DNA of 64,000 bases from Streptomyces sp. MMG1533 (GCF_001279775.1 NZ_LGDG01000272.1:62001-126000); one strand, 5' to 3'. Counted from the first letter of the stretch, positions 1 through 8,685 are shown. Notes: generated by a model not told the origin, from the sequence alone. Numbers and translations are program-made.

Positions 1-1
1 A

Positions 2-1084
2 CCGGGGGGCGACGGGAGGACGCGACCGACGTCGCCGTCATCCTCGCCACGGCTGAGCCATCCCCACGGGCACTTCATCGGCACGTACGGACTGCTCGCG
101 CTCACCGTCCTGCTCTTCCTCGCCTTCTCCCTGGCCCTGCCCGACACCTTCCCCACGCTGGACAACATCTCCTCGATCCTGTCCAACCAGTCGGTCCCCG
201 CGCTCCTCGCGCTCGGCGCGATGGTCCCCATCGTCACGGGCAAGTTCGACCTGTCCATCGGCTACGGTCTCGGCCTGGCGCACGTCATGGTGCTCCAGCT
301 GATCGTCAGCAACGGCTGGCCGTGGCCGCTCGCCTGCTCGGTGGTGATCATGGGTGGGGCGGTCGTCGGCGTCCTCAACGGCGTCGTCGTCGAGTTCGCG
401 CGGATCGACTCCTTCATCGCCACCCTCGGCACCGGCAGCGTCCTGTACGCCGTCACCGGCTGGATCACCGGCGGCACCCGCATCGTCCCCGGGCCGAACG
501 GACTGCCGCCGGCCTTCACCGACCTTTACGACTCCAAGTTCCTCGGCCTGCCGGTGCCCGCGTTCTACGTCCTCGGGCTGGCCGTCGTGCTCTGGCTGCT
601 GCTGGAGCGCCTGCCGCTGGGCCGCTACCTCTACGTCATCGGTTCGAACCCCCGCGCCGCCGACCTGGTCGGCATCCCCACGCGCCGGTACAGCGTCTAC
701 GCATTCGCCCTGTCCGGTCTGATCGTCAGCTTCGCCGGCGTCCTGCTCGCCGCACAGCAGCAGATCGGCAACCCCAGCGTCGGCCTCGACTACCTCCTGC
801 CGGCCTTCGTCGGGGCCCTGCTCGGCTCCACCGCGATCAGGCCCGGTCGCCCCAACGCCCTGGGCACCCTCGTCGCGGTCGCCATCCTCGCCATCGGGCT
901 GGCCGGCATCGGCCAGCTCGGCGCGGAGTTCTGGGTCACCCCGCTGTTCAACGGCGCCACCCTGCTTCTCGCCGTCGGCTTCGCCGGGTACTCCGCCCGC
1001 CGCCGGCTGCGCTCCGGCGCCATCGCGGACCGGCGTGGCAGCGAAGTGGCGGGCACCTCCCGGGAGGCCAAGGACGTGCCGTAG
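2..1084 (+). CDS. Sugar-type ABC transporter permease (CUT2/RbsC family), 5' end cut by window
   Basis: Membrane subunit of a ribose-type importer. The frame is open from base 2 to the TAG at 1082-1084, about 360 codons. RbsC-type permeases are about 320-350 residues, so little can be missing. The product is a series of hydrophobic segments, with the family's conserved middle region (GVLNGVVVEFARIDSFIATL) and a later segment with R-A-A-D-L-V-G-I-P, the loop thought to contact the ATPase. A binding-protein gene follows 77 bases downstream. The ATPase of this system is not in the window and presumably lies upstream. The transported compound is unknown. Confidence 0.88.
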   Translation, partial: PGGDGRTRPTSPSSSPRLSHPHGHFIGTYGLLALTVLLFLAFSLALPDTFPTLDNISSILSNQSVPALLALGAMVPIVTGKFDLSIGYGLGLAHVMVLQLIVSNGWPWPLACSVVIMGGAVVGVLNGVVVEFARIDSFIATLGTGSVLYAVTGWITGGTRIVPGPNGLPPAFTDLYDSKFLGLPVPAFYVLGLAVVLWLLLERLPLGRYLYVIGSNPRAADLVGIPTRRYSVYAFALSGLIVSFAGVLLAAQQQIGNPSVGLDYLLPAFVGALLGSTAIRPGRPNALGTLVAVAILAIGLAGIGQLGAEFWVTPLFNGATLLLAVGFAGYSARRRLRSGAIADRRGSEVAGTSREAKDVP

Positions 1085-1161
1085 CCCGGTAGCCCGCTCC
1101 GTGTCCCTCCCTGACCTGAGGACGCGTCCGCCCGTCGTCATCACCACAGCAAGGAGCACCC

Positions 1162-2310
1162 GTGATCTCGTACCACAGGACCGCCCCGGCCCTCGCGGCC
1201 CTGACCACGGTCGTCGTCACCGTCGTCGGCTGTGAGCGAGGCTCGTCCACCGGTCCGGGAAATCCTTCCGAAGGGGTCACGGGGGCGGGCTGCCCGGCCG
1301 CCCTCGCCGAGGCGAGATCCGCTGTTCGGCAGGCTGAGAAGGTGGACGTCTCCTGGAACGGCCCCACCACCGGACCCGCGGCCCTGCCGGGCAAGACGAT
1401 CGTCTACGTCGCACAGACCATGACCAATCCCGGGGTCGCGGGCGTCGCGAACGGCCTGCGGGAGGCCGCGAAGGTGATCGGCTGGAAGGTCAGGGTCATC
1501 GACGGTCAGGGCACGCCCGCCGGCATCCAGGCGGCCCTGAGCCAGGCGGTCGGCGTCAGGCCCTCCGGCATCGTCCTCGGCGGCTTCGATCCCAATGCGA
1601 CGTCGTCCCAGGTCGCGCGGGCCAACGCGGCGGGCATCCCGCTCATCGGCTGGCACGCGGTCGGCTCCCCCGGACCGAGCAAGCGCCCCAAGCTCTTCAC
1701 CAACGTCACGACCCAGGTCGAGGAGGTCGCGGAGATCAGCGCCGACTGGATCATCGCGCACTCCAACGGCCGGGCCGGTGTCGTCGTCTTCACCGATGCC
1801 TCGATCCCCTTCGCCCGGAACAAGTCCCAACTGATCGAGAAACACCTGGCCACCTGCGCCGACGTGCGTCTCCTGGCGACCGAGAACATCCCCATCCCGG
1901 ACGCGAGCAGCCGCACCCCCCAGGAGGTCTCCTCCCTCCTCTCCCGCTTCCGCAACAGGTGGACGTACTCCGTGGCCATCAACGACCTGTACTTCGCCGA
2001 CGCCGCGCCCGCCCTGCGCGAGGCCGGCAAGAAGGGCTCCGGTCCGCCTTTCAACATCGGCGCAGGCGACGGCGATCCGTCGGCCTTCCAGCGCATCAAC
2101 GGCAGGCAGTTCCAGGCCGCCACCGTCCCGGAGCCGCTCACCGAGCAGGGCTGGCAGATCGTCGACGAGTTCAACCGCGCCTTCGCCGGTGAGTCCGCCA
2201 GCGGATACGTCGCCCCGGTCCACATCGCCACGGCCGCCAACAGCAGGGGAACGACGAGCTGGGACCCACCCGGCTACCGCGAGGCGTACCGGAAGATCTG
2301 GGGCAGGTGA
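1162..2310 (+). CDS. Lipoprotein substrate-binding protein of a CUT2-type importer
   Basis: Extracellular solute-binding lipoprotein of 382 aa, starting at GTG 1162. The N-terminus is a lipoprotein signal ending in V-V-G-C, with the lipidated Cys near residue 24. The mature part fits the periplasmic-binding-protein type 1 fold: a repeated motif G-W-K-V, Q-G-T-P and an A-A-G-I-P-L-I strand. It is a paralogue of the binding protein at 5847-6989, sharing these motifs at the same spacing. It is most likely paired with the permease just upstream. The ligand cannot be inferred: families of this fold bind sugars, but also autoinducers and other small molecules. Confidence 0.85.
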   Translation: MISYHRTAPALAALTTVVVTVVGCERGSSTGPGNPSEGVTGAGCPAALAEARSAVRQAEKVDVSWNGPTTGPAALPGKTIVYVAQTMTNPGVAGVANGLREAAKVIGWKVRVIDGQGTPAGIQAALSQAVGVRPSGIVLGGFDPNATSSQVARANAAGIPLIGWHAVGSPGPSKRPKLFTNVTTQVEEVAEISADWIIAHSNGRAGVVVFTDASIPFARNKSQLIEKHLATCADVRLLATENIPIPDASSRTPQEVSSLLSRFRNRWTYSVAINDLYFADAAPALREAGKKGSGPPFNIGAGDGDPSAFQRINGRQFQAATVPEPLTEQGWQIVDEFNRAFAGESASGYVAPVHIATAANSRGTTSWDPPGYREAYRKIWGR

Positions 2311-2355
2311 GAGCCGTTGCGGCAGGCGGGAAGGGCACGACCCGAGCGAACGGTG

Positions 2356-2401
2356 CGTCTCCCGTCGTCTCCCGCCGTCTCCCGCCGTCTCCCGTCGTCT
2401 T
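2356..2401. repeat. 10-bp tandem repeat between convergent genes
   Basis: Four copies of the unit CGTCTCCCGY (Y = T or C) run head to tail at 2356-2395, followed by a partial fifth copy. They lie between the binding-protein stop (2310) and the stop of the leftward oxidoreductase (2411). The ten-base period matches about one helical turn. No function is evident; slippage is an easy explanation. Confidence 0.75.
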
Positions 2402-2410
2402 CGACGCTCT

Positions 2411-3460
2411 CTACGCTCGAAAGCGGCTGTACGGATCCTCGGCCAGCCGGACCAGCATCTTGCCGACGTTGCCACCGTCAAGCAGGGCCAGCAGGGCCTG
2501 AGCCGCGCTGTCGAGGCCGTCCGTCACCGTCTCGCGGGCGGTGACGCGGCCCGAGCCGAGCCAGTCGGCGACGCGGCTCTCGAACTCCGGCCGCAGGTCC
2601 TCGTGGTCGCGGACGATGAAGCCGCGCAGGGTGAGCCGTTTGAGGACCGCCTGGATCAGCTGGTTGATGTCGGTGGACCGCCGCTCCCCGCCGAACTGCG
2701 ACATCATGCCGCACAGGGCGACCCGGCCGCCCGTCCGCAAGGCGTGCAGGGCGGCGGCGAGTTGCTCTCCGCCGACGTTGTCGAAGTAGACGTCGATGCC
2801 GTCGGGCGCCAGCCGGGCCAGGGCGTCGCGCACCGGCTCGGAGCGGTAGTCGGCTGCGGCGTCGTAGCCGAACTCCTTGACCAGCAGGGCGCACTTGTCC
2901 GGCCCTCCGGCGGTTCCGATGACGCGCTCCGCACCCAGCAGCCGGGCGAACTGTCCGGCGGCGGTGCCCACGGCCCCGGCCGCCGCCGACACGAAGACGG
3001 TGTCGCCCGGGCGCACCTCGGCGATCCGCGCGAGCCCCACGTAGGCGGTGAAGCCGGTCTGTCCGAGCAGTCCCAACCAGGTGGGCAGCGGGGCGAGTTC
3101 CGGGTCGATACGGCCCGCGGCATCGGTGTCCGCGGGGTCGAGCACGGCCCACTCCCGCCAGCCGAGCTGGTGGCGCAGGAAAGTGCCCGGCGGCACGGAG
3201 GGACAGCGGCTCTCCTCCACGACGCCGAGAGCCCGGCCGTCCAGCGGCGATCCGGGCGTGAAGTTGTGCGTGTAGTGCTTCTCGGTGCTCTCCAGCCGTC
3301 CGCGCATCGACGGGTCGACGCTCATGTAGAGGTTGCGGACGAGCAGCTGTCCCTCGCTGAGGGGCTCAAGCGGGCGCTCCTCGACGGCGAAGTCCCCGAG
3401 AGCCGGCTCGCCCTCGGGCCGGCGCACGAGGCAGACCACCCGGGTGGTGCGGGGCGGCAT
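2411..3460 (-). CDS. NADPH-dependent medium-chain oxidoreductase (CurA / 2-alkenal reductase type)
   Basis: A zinc-free medium-chain dehydrogenase/reductase of 349 aa. The N-terminus (LVRNLYMSVDPSMRGR) is typical of the leukotriene B4 dehydrogenase, curcumin reductase and alkenal reductase group. The nucleotide-binding region reads V-S-A-A-A-G-A-V-G, and Y-F-D-N-V-G-G follows later. Members reduce the C=C bond of alpha,beta-unsaturated carbonyls with NADPH. The start ATG at 3460 has a GGAG seven bases upstream and lies four bases after the stop of the small gene at 3465-3683. This makes it the last gene of the Rieske-ferredoxin operon, so it may reduce an unsaturated intermediate made there. 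Confidence 0.88.
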   Translation of the reverse strand: MPPRTTRVVCLVRRPEGEPALGDFAVEERPLEPLSEGQLLVRNLYMSVDPSMRGRLESTEKHYTHNFTPGSPLDGRALGVVEESRCPSVPPGTFLRHQLGWREWAVLDPADTDAAGRIDPELAPLPTWLGLLGQTGFTAYVGLARIAEVRPGDTVFVSAAAGAVGTAAGQFARLLGAERVIGTAGGPDKCALLVKEFGYDAAADYRSEPVRDALARLAPDGIDVYFDNVGGEQLAAALHALRTGGRVALCGMMSQFGGERRSTDINQLIQAVLKRLTLRGFIVRDHEDLRPEFESRVADWLGSGRVTARETVTDGLDSAAQALLALLDGGNVGKMLVRLAEDPYSRFRA

Positions 3461-3464
3461 CGGC

Positions 3465-3683
3465 TCACTCCGCCGGGGGCCGCGCGCCGCGCCGCCGGGC
3501 GAGGCGGCCCACCCAGCCGGCCATCTGGAGGTCGGCGTGGCGCAGTTCGCCGGACTGCCAGCGGGCCTGGAAGTCGAAGATGCCCTGCGCCCCGGTCCTG
3601 GGGTCGGTCACCTCCACCAGCCCGTCCTCGGTGAGCCGGTACACCTGCCCGGTCAGCGGATGGATCACTTGCTTGGCGCTCAC
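3465..3683 (-). CDS. Small protein in a Rieske oxygenase operon, unknown function
   Basis: A 72-aa protein starting at GTG 3683, three bases after the ferredoxin stop. It begins S-A-K-Q-V-I-H-P-L-T-G and contains T-E-D-G-L-V-E-V-T-D. I do not recognise a family; there are no metal motifs, signal peptide or membrane segment. Its tight position between the ferredoxin and the reductase implies translation with the oxygenase, and it may be an assembly or structural partner. That role is inference from position alone. Confidence 0.7.
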   Translation of the reverse strand: MSAKQVIHPLTGQVYRLTEDGLVEVTDPRTGAQGIFDFQARWQSGELRHADLQMAGWVGRLARRRGARPPAE

Positions 3684-3686
3684 GGC

Positions 3687-4007
3687 TCACTCCTGCGGTC
3701 TGCGGCGTACGCCGCGTTTGGTCACGGTCACCGGACCCTCGACCCGGAGCCGGCAGGCGAGCCGGGTCAGGCCGTCCACCGGCTTGCGCAGGGCCTCGAT
3801 GCCCTCGCGCTCCAGCGGGCCCACGGGCGAACAGTTCTCGGCGCCTTCCTCGACCTCCACGAAGCAGGTGCGGCAGGTGGCCTTGCCGCCGCAGACGGTG
3901 GGCCAGCGGTAGCCGAGCCGCTGGGCGGCGCTGAACAGGTCCTCGCCGTCCCGCACCTCCAGCTCGACTCCCAAGGGCCGGACCGCCACCCGGTGGGTCA
4001 CGGTCAC
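3687..4007 (-). CDS. Plant-type [2Fe-2S] ferredoxin for the Rieske oxygenase
   Basis: A 106-aa electron carrier. The four cluster ligands are Cys39, Cys45, Cys48 and Cys85, in the plant-type pattern Cx5Cx2C then a distant Cys (C-G-G-K-A-T-C-R-T-C). A longer reading frame extends upstream to 4277, but the sensible start is GTG 4007. It overlaps the oxygenase stop by four bases (GTGA), indicating translational coupling. The protein would pass electrons to the Rieske centre of the oxygenase encoded just upstream. No reductase is adjacent; the flavin/2Fe-2S reductase at 17696-18700 is the only candidate in the window. Confidence 0.88.
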   Translation of the reverse strand: MTVTHRVAVRPLGVELEVRDGEDLFSAAQRLGYRWPTVCGGKATCRTCFVEVEEGAENCSPVGPLEREGIEALRKPVDGLTRLACRLRVEGPVTVTKRGVRRRPQE

Positions 4008-5410
4008 CGGTTCATCCACTGGTCGAGCGTCTGGTTGAAGTGGCGGATGCGGCTCTCCTGGTAGTTGGACAGGGTGATGCCCGGCTTGCGCATCGTCTTC
4101 AGCCCCTGCTGGACGTAGGGGAGGTTCTCGCAGTCCTGGTCGAAGACGGGCCCGAGGACACCCAGTTCGGGGATGTCCGCGAAGAGCATGTCCTCCGGCA
4201 CCCAGCGGATCTTGACCGGCGGCGGCATCTCGCCGGGCTTCTTCGGGGCCGACATGAAGATGATCTCGGCAGTGCACGAGTCGGGGTCCAGGCCGTTGGG
4301 CCTGAACCGGTAGATGATGTTGGACTTGGCGCCTCCCCAGGGATTGAAGTTGGGGAACAGCAGGTAGTTGATGGCGTCCAGCAGCTCGGTGTCGGCGGTC
4401 TGCGAGAAGTCCTGGTGCGAAGTGGCCGCCAGTTGTGCGCGCATCCGTTCGGCGAGGACCTGTCGGGCGGTGCCGCCGGGCGGGATGGTGGGCAGTTGGT
4501 CCCCGTCCTGCATCACCAGGTCACGGCCCTGGGCCGCCGCGTAGAACGCCCGCGAGTCGTAGAACGTCTCCAGTACGTCCTCCTCCGTGACGGAGTCGGC
4601 CACGTGCGGACTGGGGGCGCCCTGGATGTTGATCATGCGGTTCCAGTTGGGCTGGTCCGCCATGACGTCGTACTGGGAGTTGGCGTCGGCGAGCCAGGGC
4701 AGCATCTGCGGGTGCGTGGCGATCACGTGGAAGGACTCGATGAACGCGTCCTGGGCGATCTTCCAGTTGCAGGGCAGCACCTTGGCGATGTGCAGCGACT
4801 TGTAGCGGTCCTGCAGCGGCCAGATGTAGTACTCGTCGAAGGTGCCGCGGTAGCTGTCGAAGGACTCCGCGTACGGGTCCATGTTGATGAAGACGAAGCC
4901 GCGCCAGGTGGCCACCTTGGCCTCGGGAAGCGAGAACTTCTCCGGGGTGACGTGCGGGAAGTCCCAGGCGCAGGGCGGGGTCTGCATGGTTCCGTCGAGG
5001 TTCCAGGCGAAGCCGTGGAACGGGCAGCGGAACTCGCCGACGTTGCCGCCGCCGGTGCGCAGTTTGCGGCCGCGGTGCAGGCAGGCGTTGACGAACGCAC
5101 GGATCTCGTCCGGCGCCGTGCGCACGATGATCAGTGAGTCGTCGCCGATCTCGTAGATCTCGTGGTCGCCGACCTCGGGGATCTCGCCCTCCAGGCAGGC
5201 GAACTGCCAGACGCGGCGCCATACCTGTTGCATCTCGCGCTCGGCCCATTCGCGGGAGGTGAAGCGGGCGGTGTCGATGTCCTCGCTGCCGAGGTAGTCG
5301 TTGTTGACGTATCTCAACGCGGCGGGAACCTGCCGGCTGTCCCGGTCGAGGTAGTCCTGGACGCTGGGCCCGGGACACCGCGCCGTGCCCAACTCCGACG
5401 TTTCGTCCAT
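4004..5410 (-). CDS. Rieske non-heme iron oxygenase, alpha subunit
   Basis: A ring- or alkyl-hydroxylating oxygenase of 468 aa. The N-terminal Rieske domain has the ligands Cys110, His112, Cys129 and His132. The catalytic domain shows D-A-F-I-E-S-F-H-V-I-A-T-H, giving His228 and His233 as mononuclear iron ligands and Asp221 as the likely bridge to the neighbouring Rieske centre. There is no beta-subunit gene nearby, so an alpha-only trimer is likely. The start ATG has GAGGAG just upstream. The gene leads a leftward operon with ferredoxin, small protein and alkenal-type reductase. The substrate is unknown: such enzymes act on aromatics, steroids, and quaternary amines such as carnitine. Confidence 0.92.
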   Translation of the reverse strand: MDETSELGTARCPGPSVQDYLDRDSRQVPAALRYVNNDYLGSEDIDTARFTSREWAEREMQQVWRRVWQFACLEGEIPEVGDHEIYEIGDDSLIIVRTAPDEIRAFVNACLHRGRKLRTGGGNVGEFRCPFHGFAWNLDGTMQTPPCAWDFPHVTPEKFSLPEAKVATWRGFVFINMDPYAESFDSYRGTFDEYYIWPLQDRYKSLHIAKVLPCNWKIAQDAFIESFHVIATHPQMLPWLADANSQYDVMADQPNWNRMINIQGAPSPHVADSVTEEDVLETFYDSRAFYAAAQGRDLVMQDGDQLPTIPPGGTARQVLAERMRAQLAATSHQDFSQTADTELLDAINYLLFPNFNPWGGAKSNIIYRFRPNGLDPDSCTAEIIFMSAPKKPGEMPPPVKIRWVPEDMLFADIPELGVLGPVFDQDCENLPYVQQGLKTMRKPGITLSNYQESRIRHFNQTLDQWMNR

Positions 5411-5846
5411 CTTCTCTCCTCAGCCAGAAACTTTAGAGTGAGTGTAGTTATTGGTCACGGTCGGGAGCAATACTCACGACTCCGCCAGGGCGCCACAGGA
5501 GCCTGTAATCCGGGACCGACATGGCCCATCTTGAATTAGTTGCGGCCACCCCCTCCCCAAGCCCGACCGTGCGTGCCACACTCCGTCGCACCCGAGGCTG
5601 TAGAGCCTCACAAGTTTCTCTCTGGCCTGGGGCAGTGTCCGCCCCGTCTCGGCCACAGCGCCGCCCGACTCACCGGCGGCCCGCGCCGTACCCCACGACG
5701 GCGATCCACACAGCTCGCTCGATCACCTGAGCGTGCCGTCCCGGCGCGGGCGGCACAGGATCCGCCTGTACAGAGCCGGCCGCCGCGAACGCGGGAGCGA
5801 CGCGGGCCGCGGCAGCACAGGCACCACACCACGGGAGTACTCAACG
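5411..5846. promoter_or_regulatory. Divergent promoter region between oxygenase and importer operons
   Basis: 436 bases without a convincing gene, between the leftward Rieske operon and the rightward binding-protein operon. The first 45 bases next to the oxygenase are unusually AT-rich for this genome (around 5428-5452), with a short direct repeat GAGTGAGTG, and are the likely promoter and regulator site. A weak six-base hairpin sits at 5594-5609. A GGGAG at 5833-5837 serves the binding protein. Nothing else is seen. Confidence 0.5.
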
Positions 5847-6989
5847 ATGAGTTCCAGACCCGGACGCGCGGTCCGTCGCGCGCTCACCGCGATCGTCCCC
5901 GTCACCGCCCTGCTCGCCCTGGCGGCGTGCGGCGGCACCGACACGACTCCGGCCGCCGATTCCGCCAAGGCGGCCTCAGACTCCCCCGGCCTGACCGCGG
6001 CCCGTCAGGCGCTGGCGAAGTACTCGGAGCGGCCGGACAAGATCCCCGTCACCGAACCGGTGGGCAAGGCGATCCCCACGGGAAAGAAGATCGACTTCAT
6101 TCTGTGCGGCGTGCAGTCCTGCAGCGACCTGGCCCAGTTCTTCACCGCCGCGGCCAACCAACTCGGCTGGAAGGTCGAGCTGATCCCCACGCAGGGCACG
6201 CCGGAGTCCGTCCAGTCCGCCTACGAGCATGCGCTGCGCGACAAGCCGGACGCCGTGGTCGCCTCCGGATTCCCGCGCGCGGTGTACGCGAAGCAGCTGG
6301 CACAGCTGAAGGCAGCCGGTATACCGGTCATCCAGTCGAACGCCGACGACGTGGTGGGCGACGGCATCGCACTGTTGAAGAACGGGCCCAAGGACGTCGC
6401 AGTCCAAGGCGAGATGCTCGCCTCGTGGGTGGTGTCCGACAGCGGCGCCGAGGCCGACACCGTCTACTTCGACCTGCCCGCCTACACCATCCTCAAGCCC
6501 GTCAAGGACAGGTTCGCCGCCAAGTACAAGGAGTGGTGCGAGGGCTGCGCGCTGGACACCGTCGACGTGCCGATCACCGCGATCGGCAAGGACATGCCCG
6601 ACCGCGTGGTGTCGTACGTCCGCTCGCACCCGAAGGTGACCCACATCGTCTTCTCGCTGGGCCTGCTCAACGTGGGCGTCCCGGCCGCGCTGAAGACCGC
6701 CGGCGTCACCGGCAAGCACATCGCCGTGAATGTCGGCGACGCGCAGAACTACCAGTACATCGAGAGCGGCCTCAGCCAGGGCGCGATGGCACTGAACTCA
6801 CACGAAACCGCCTGGCTGCAGGTCGACGCGCTGGCCCGCCACTTCACCGGCCAGTCCATGGACGTGGACCAGAAGGCGGTGCTGCCCAACATGCTGATCA
6901 CCAAGGACAACCTCGTAGCCACGCTTGAGGACTTCCCGCTCGTCGAGGACTACCAGGCGCAGTTCAAGGCGCTCTGGGGCCTGAACTGA
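5847..6989 (+). CDS. Lipoprotein substrate-binding protein, CUT2-type importer
   Basis: A 380-aa extracellular binding lipoprotein. ATG 5847 is chosen over the longer frame from 5733 because it has GGGAG nine bases upstream and gives a clean lipoprotein signal (L-L-A-L-A-A-C, Cys near residue 28). The mature protein has the type 1 periplasmic-binding fold with G-W-K-V-E, Q-G-T-P and A-A-G-I-P-V-I, as in its paralogue at 1162-2310. It is followed by an ATPase and a permease in the same direction, forming a complete importer. The stem-loop just after it (7002-7028) may reduce read-through so that binding protein exceeds membrane parts. Confidence 0.88.
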   Translation: MSSRPGRAVRRALTAIVPVTALLALAACGGTDTTPAADSAKAASDSPGLTAARQALAKYSERPDKIPVTEPVGKAIPTGKKIDFILCGVQSCSDLAQFFTAAANQLGWKVELIPTQGTPESVQSAYEHALRDKPDAVVASGFPRAVYAKQLAQLKAAGIPVIQSNADDVVGDGIALLKNGPKDVAVQGEMLASWVVSDSGAEADTVYFDLPAYTILKPVKDRFAAKYKEWCEGCALDTVDVPITAIGKDMPDRVVSYVRSHPKVTHIVFSLGLLNVGVPAALKTAGVTGKHIAVNVGDAQNYQYIESGLSQGAMALNSHETAWLQVDALARHFTGQSMDVDQKAVLPNMLITKDNLVATLEDFPLVEDYQAQFKALWGLN

Positions 6990-7001
6990 CCGACCCGGCC
7001 C

Positions 7002-7028
7002 CCGCCGTCGGCAACGTGCCGGCGGCGG
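7002..7028 (+). terminator. Stem-loop between binding-protein and ATPase genes
   Basis: Arms of 12 bases (CCGCCGTCGGCA and TGCCGGCGGCGG) pair with one G-T wobble around a three-base loop, 13 bases after the binding-protein stop. No U-run follows, as is usual in Streptomyces. Stem-loops here often act as partial terminators or RNA stabilisers in binding-protein operons. Confidence 0.55.
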
Positions 7029-7052
7029 CGCCATTCGACGCAGGGAGCAGCG

Positions 7053-8684
7053 GTGCATGCTGACACACCAACGGAGACAACGAAGCCGCCGCGGACGACG
7101 CCGGGGCCGGCCATGACCGACGAGAACGACCGGCCCGTGCTGCGGGTGTCCGGACTGTCGAAGCGATTCGGCGGAACCCAGGCGCTCAAGGACGTCGATC
7201 TCGACCTCGCCCACGGCGAGATCCACGCGCTGATCGGGCCCAACGGCTCCGGCAAGTCCACCCTCATCAAGATCCTCGCCGGTTACCACCACGCCGAGCC
7301 CGGAGCGGTCGCCGAACTCGACGGCGAACCTTTCGAACTGGGCCAGGTCACCGGCTCGCGACACGACCGGCTCCGCTTCGTCCACCAGGAGCTGGGGCTG
7401 GTGGGCGAGCTGAGCGCCACCGACAATCTCGCGCTCAGCCGCGGCTTCGCCCGCACGGCCCTCGGCAACATCCGCTGGTCGGAGATGGAGCGCCGGACGA
7501 CCGCGCTGGTCGAACGGTTCGGTCTCGGCATCGACGTACGCCGTCCGCTGTCGACGGCCACCCCCGTCCAGCGCGCGGTGGTGGCCATCGCCGCCGCCCT
7601 GCAGGGCTGGGAGGGCCGCCGCGGCGTCCTGGTGCTCGACGAGCCGACCGCCGTGCTGCCGCCCGGCGAGGTGGCCCGGCTCTTCGACATCGTGCGGGAG
7701 ATCCGCGACGCCGGGGCCAGCGTCCTGTACGTCTCACACCGCATGGACGAAATCTTCGCGCTGGCCGACCGGGTCACCGTGATCCGCGGCGGACGCCGGA
7801 TCGCCACCCGTCGGGTCGCCGAGCTCACTCCCCGCTCCCTGGCGGAGCTGATGGCGGGCGAGGAGGTGGAGACCACCTACCGGCCGCGGCTGCGTTCCGT
7901 TTCCGTTTCCGCATCCGCATCCGCATCCGCATCCGCATCCGCATCCGCATCCGCCGATGCCGTACTGGAGGTCCGCGACCTGTGGGCGGGCCCGCTGCGC
8001 GGCATCGGCTTCAGCCTGGCCAGGGGGGAACGGCTGGGCATCACCGGCCTGGTCGGCTCCGGCCACGAGGTGGTGCCGTACGCGGTGTGCGGGGCCTACA
8101 CCGGTCCGGTGCGCGGCCGGGTGCGGTTGCCGGAGCGCTCCGCGCGGTGGGTCGACGCGAAGGATGCCGGTGGGACGGGTATCCCGCTGGTCCCCGCGGA
8201 CCGGGCGGGCGAGGGCGTCATCGGCGACTTCTCGGTCGGGGAGAACCTCACCCTGCCCCTGCTCGACCGGCTCCGGGCGCGGGCCGGACGACTGCACCGG
8301 AGCCGCGAATCCTCGCTCGCCGAGGAGTGGATCCGGCGGGTGGGGGTGCGCACGGCGGGACGCGGGGCCCGGATCACCACGCTGAGCGGCGGCAACCAGC
8401 AGAAGGTCGTCATGGCCCGCTGCCTGGCCCAGCAGCCGCCGGTGCTCGTGTTGTGCGAACCCACGGCGGGCGTCGACATCGCGACCCGCCTCCAGCTGTA
8501 CGACCTGATCGAACGTCAGGCCGACGACGGCATGGGCGTGATCGTGTCCTCGTCCGACACGGAAGACCTGCTCGCGCTGTGCACCCGCGTCCTGGTGGTA
8601 CGGGACGGCCGGATCGTACGGGAGATCAGCGGCCGGGACATCACCGAGCCCGCGCTGGTCCACGCCATGGAAGGAACCGAGTGA
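7053..8684 (+). CDS. Sugar-type ABC transporter ATP-binding protein with two ATPase domains
   Basis: A 543-aa cytoplasmic energy subunit with two fused ATPase domains, as in RbsA. Domain 1 has an intact Walker A (G-P-N-G-S-G-K-S-T) and Walker B (V-L-V-L-D-E-P-T), but its signature is degraded (A-T-P-V-Q-R-A-V-V). Domain 2 has a degenerate Walker A (L-V-G-S-G-H-E-V), a perfect signature (L-S-G-G-N-Q-Q-K) and Cys in place of the Walker B Asp (L-V-L-C-E-P-T). One composite site should therefore be active and the other not. The domains are joined by a Ser-Ala repeat encoded by a hexanucleotide microsatellite. GTG 7053 has AGGGAG five bases upstream; ATG 7113 is an alternative. Confidence 0.9.
   Translation: MHADTPTETTKPPRTTPGPAMTDENDRPVLRVSGLSKRFGGTQALKDVDLDLAHGEIHALIGPNGSGKSTLIKILAGYHHAEPGAVAELDGEPFELGQVTGSRHDRLRFVHQELGLVGELSATDNLALSRGFARTALGNIRWSEMERRTTALVERFGLGIDVRRPLSTATPVQRAVVAIAAALQGWEGRRGVLVLDEPTAVLPPGEVARLFDIVREIRDAGASVLYVSHRMDEIFALADRVTVIRGGRRIATRRVAELTPRSLAELMAGEEVETTYRPRLRSVSVSASASASASASASASADAVLEVRDLWAGPLRGIGFSLARGERLGITGLVGSGHEVVPYAVCGAYTGPVRGRVRLPERSARWVDAKDAGGTGIPLVPADRAGEGVIGDFSVGENLTLPLLDRLRARAGRLHRSRESSLAEEWIRRVGVRTAGRGARITTLSGGNQQKVVMARCLAQQPPVLVLCEPTAGVDIATRLQLYDLIERQADDGMGVIVSSSDTEDLLALCTRVLVVRDGRIVREISGRDITEPALVHAMEGTE
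7908..7949 (+). repeat. In-frame hexanucleotide microsatellite (TCCGCA)7
   Basis: Seven perfect copies of TCCGCA, flanked by degenerate copies (TTCCGT twice before, TCCGCC after). They encode Ser-Val-Ser-Val followed by eight Ser-Ala pairs in the linker between the two ATPase domains. Copy-number slippage would stay in frame and only change linker length. Confidence 0.95.
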
Positions 8685-8685
8685 G

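Noticed and set aside
7908..7949. CRISPR array (also 42406-42456 and 44487-44528)
   Set aside because: Units are 6-9 bases without spacers. They are simple tandem repeats, not CRISPR repeats; no cas genes are near.
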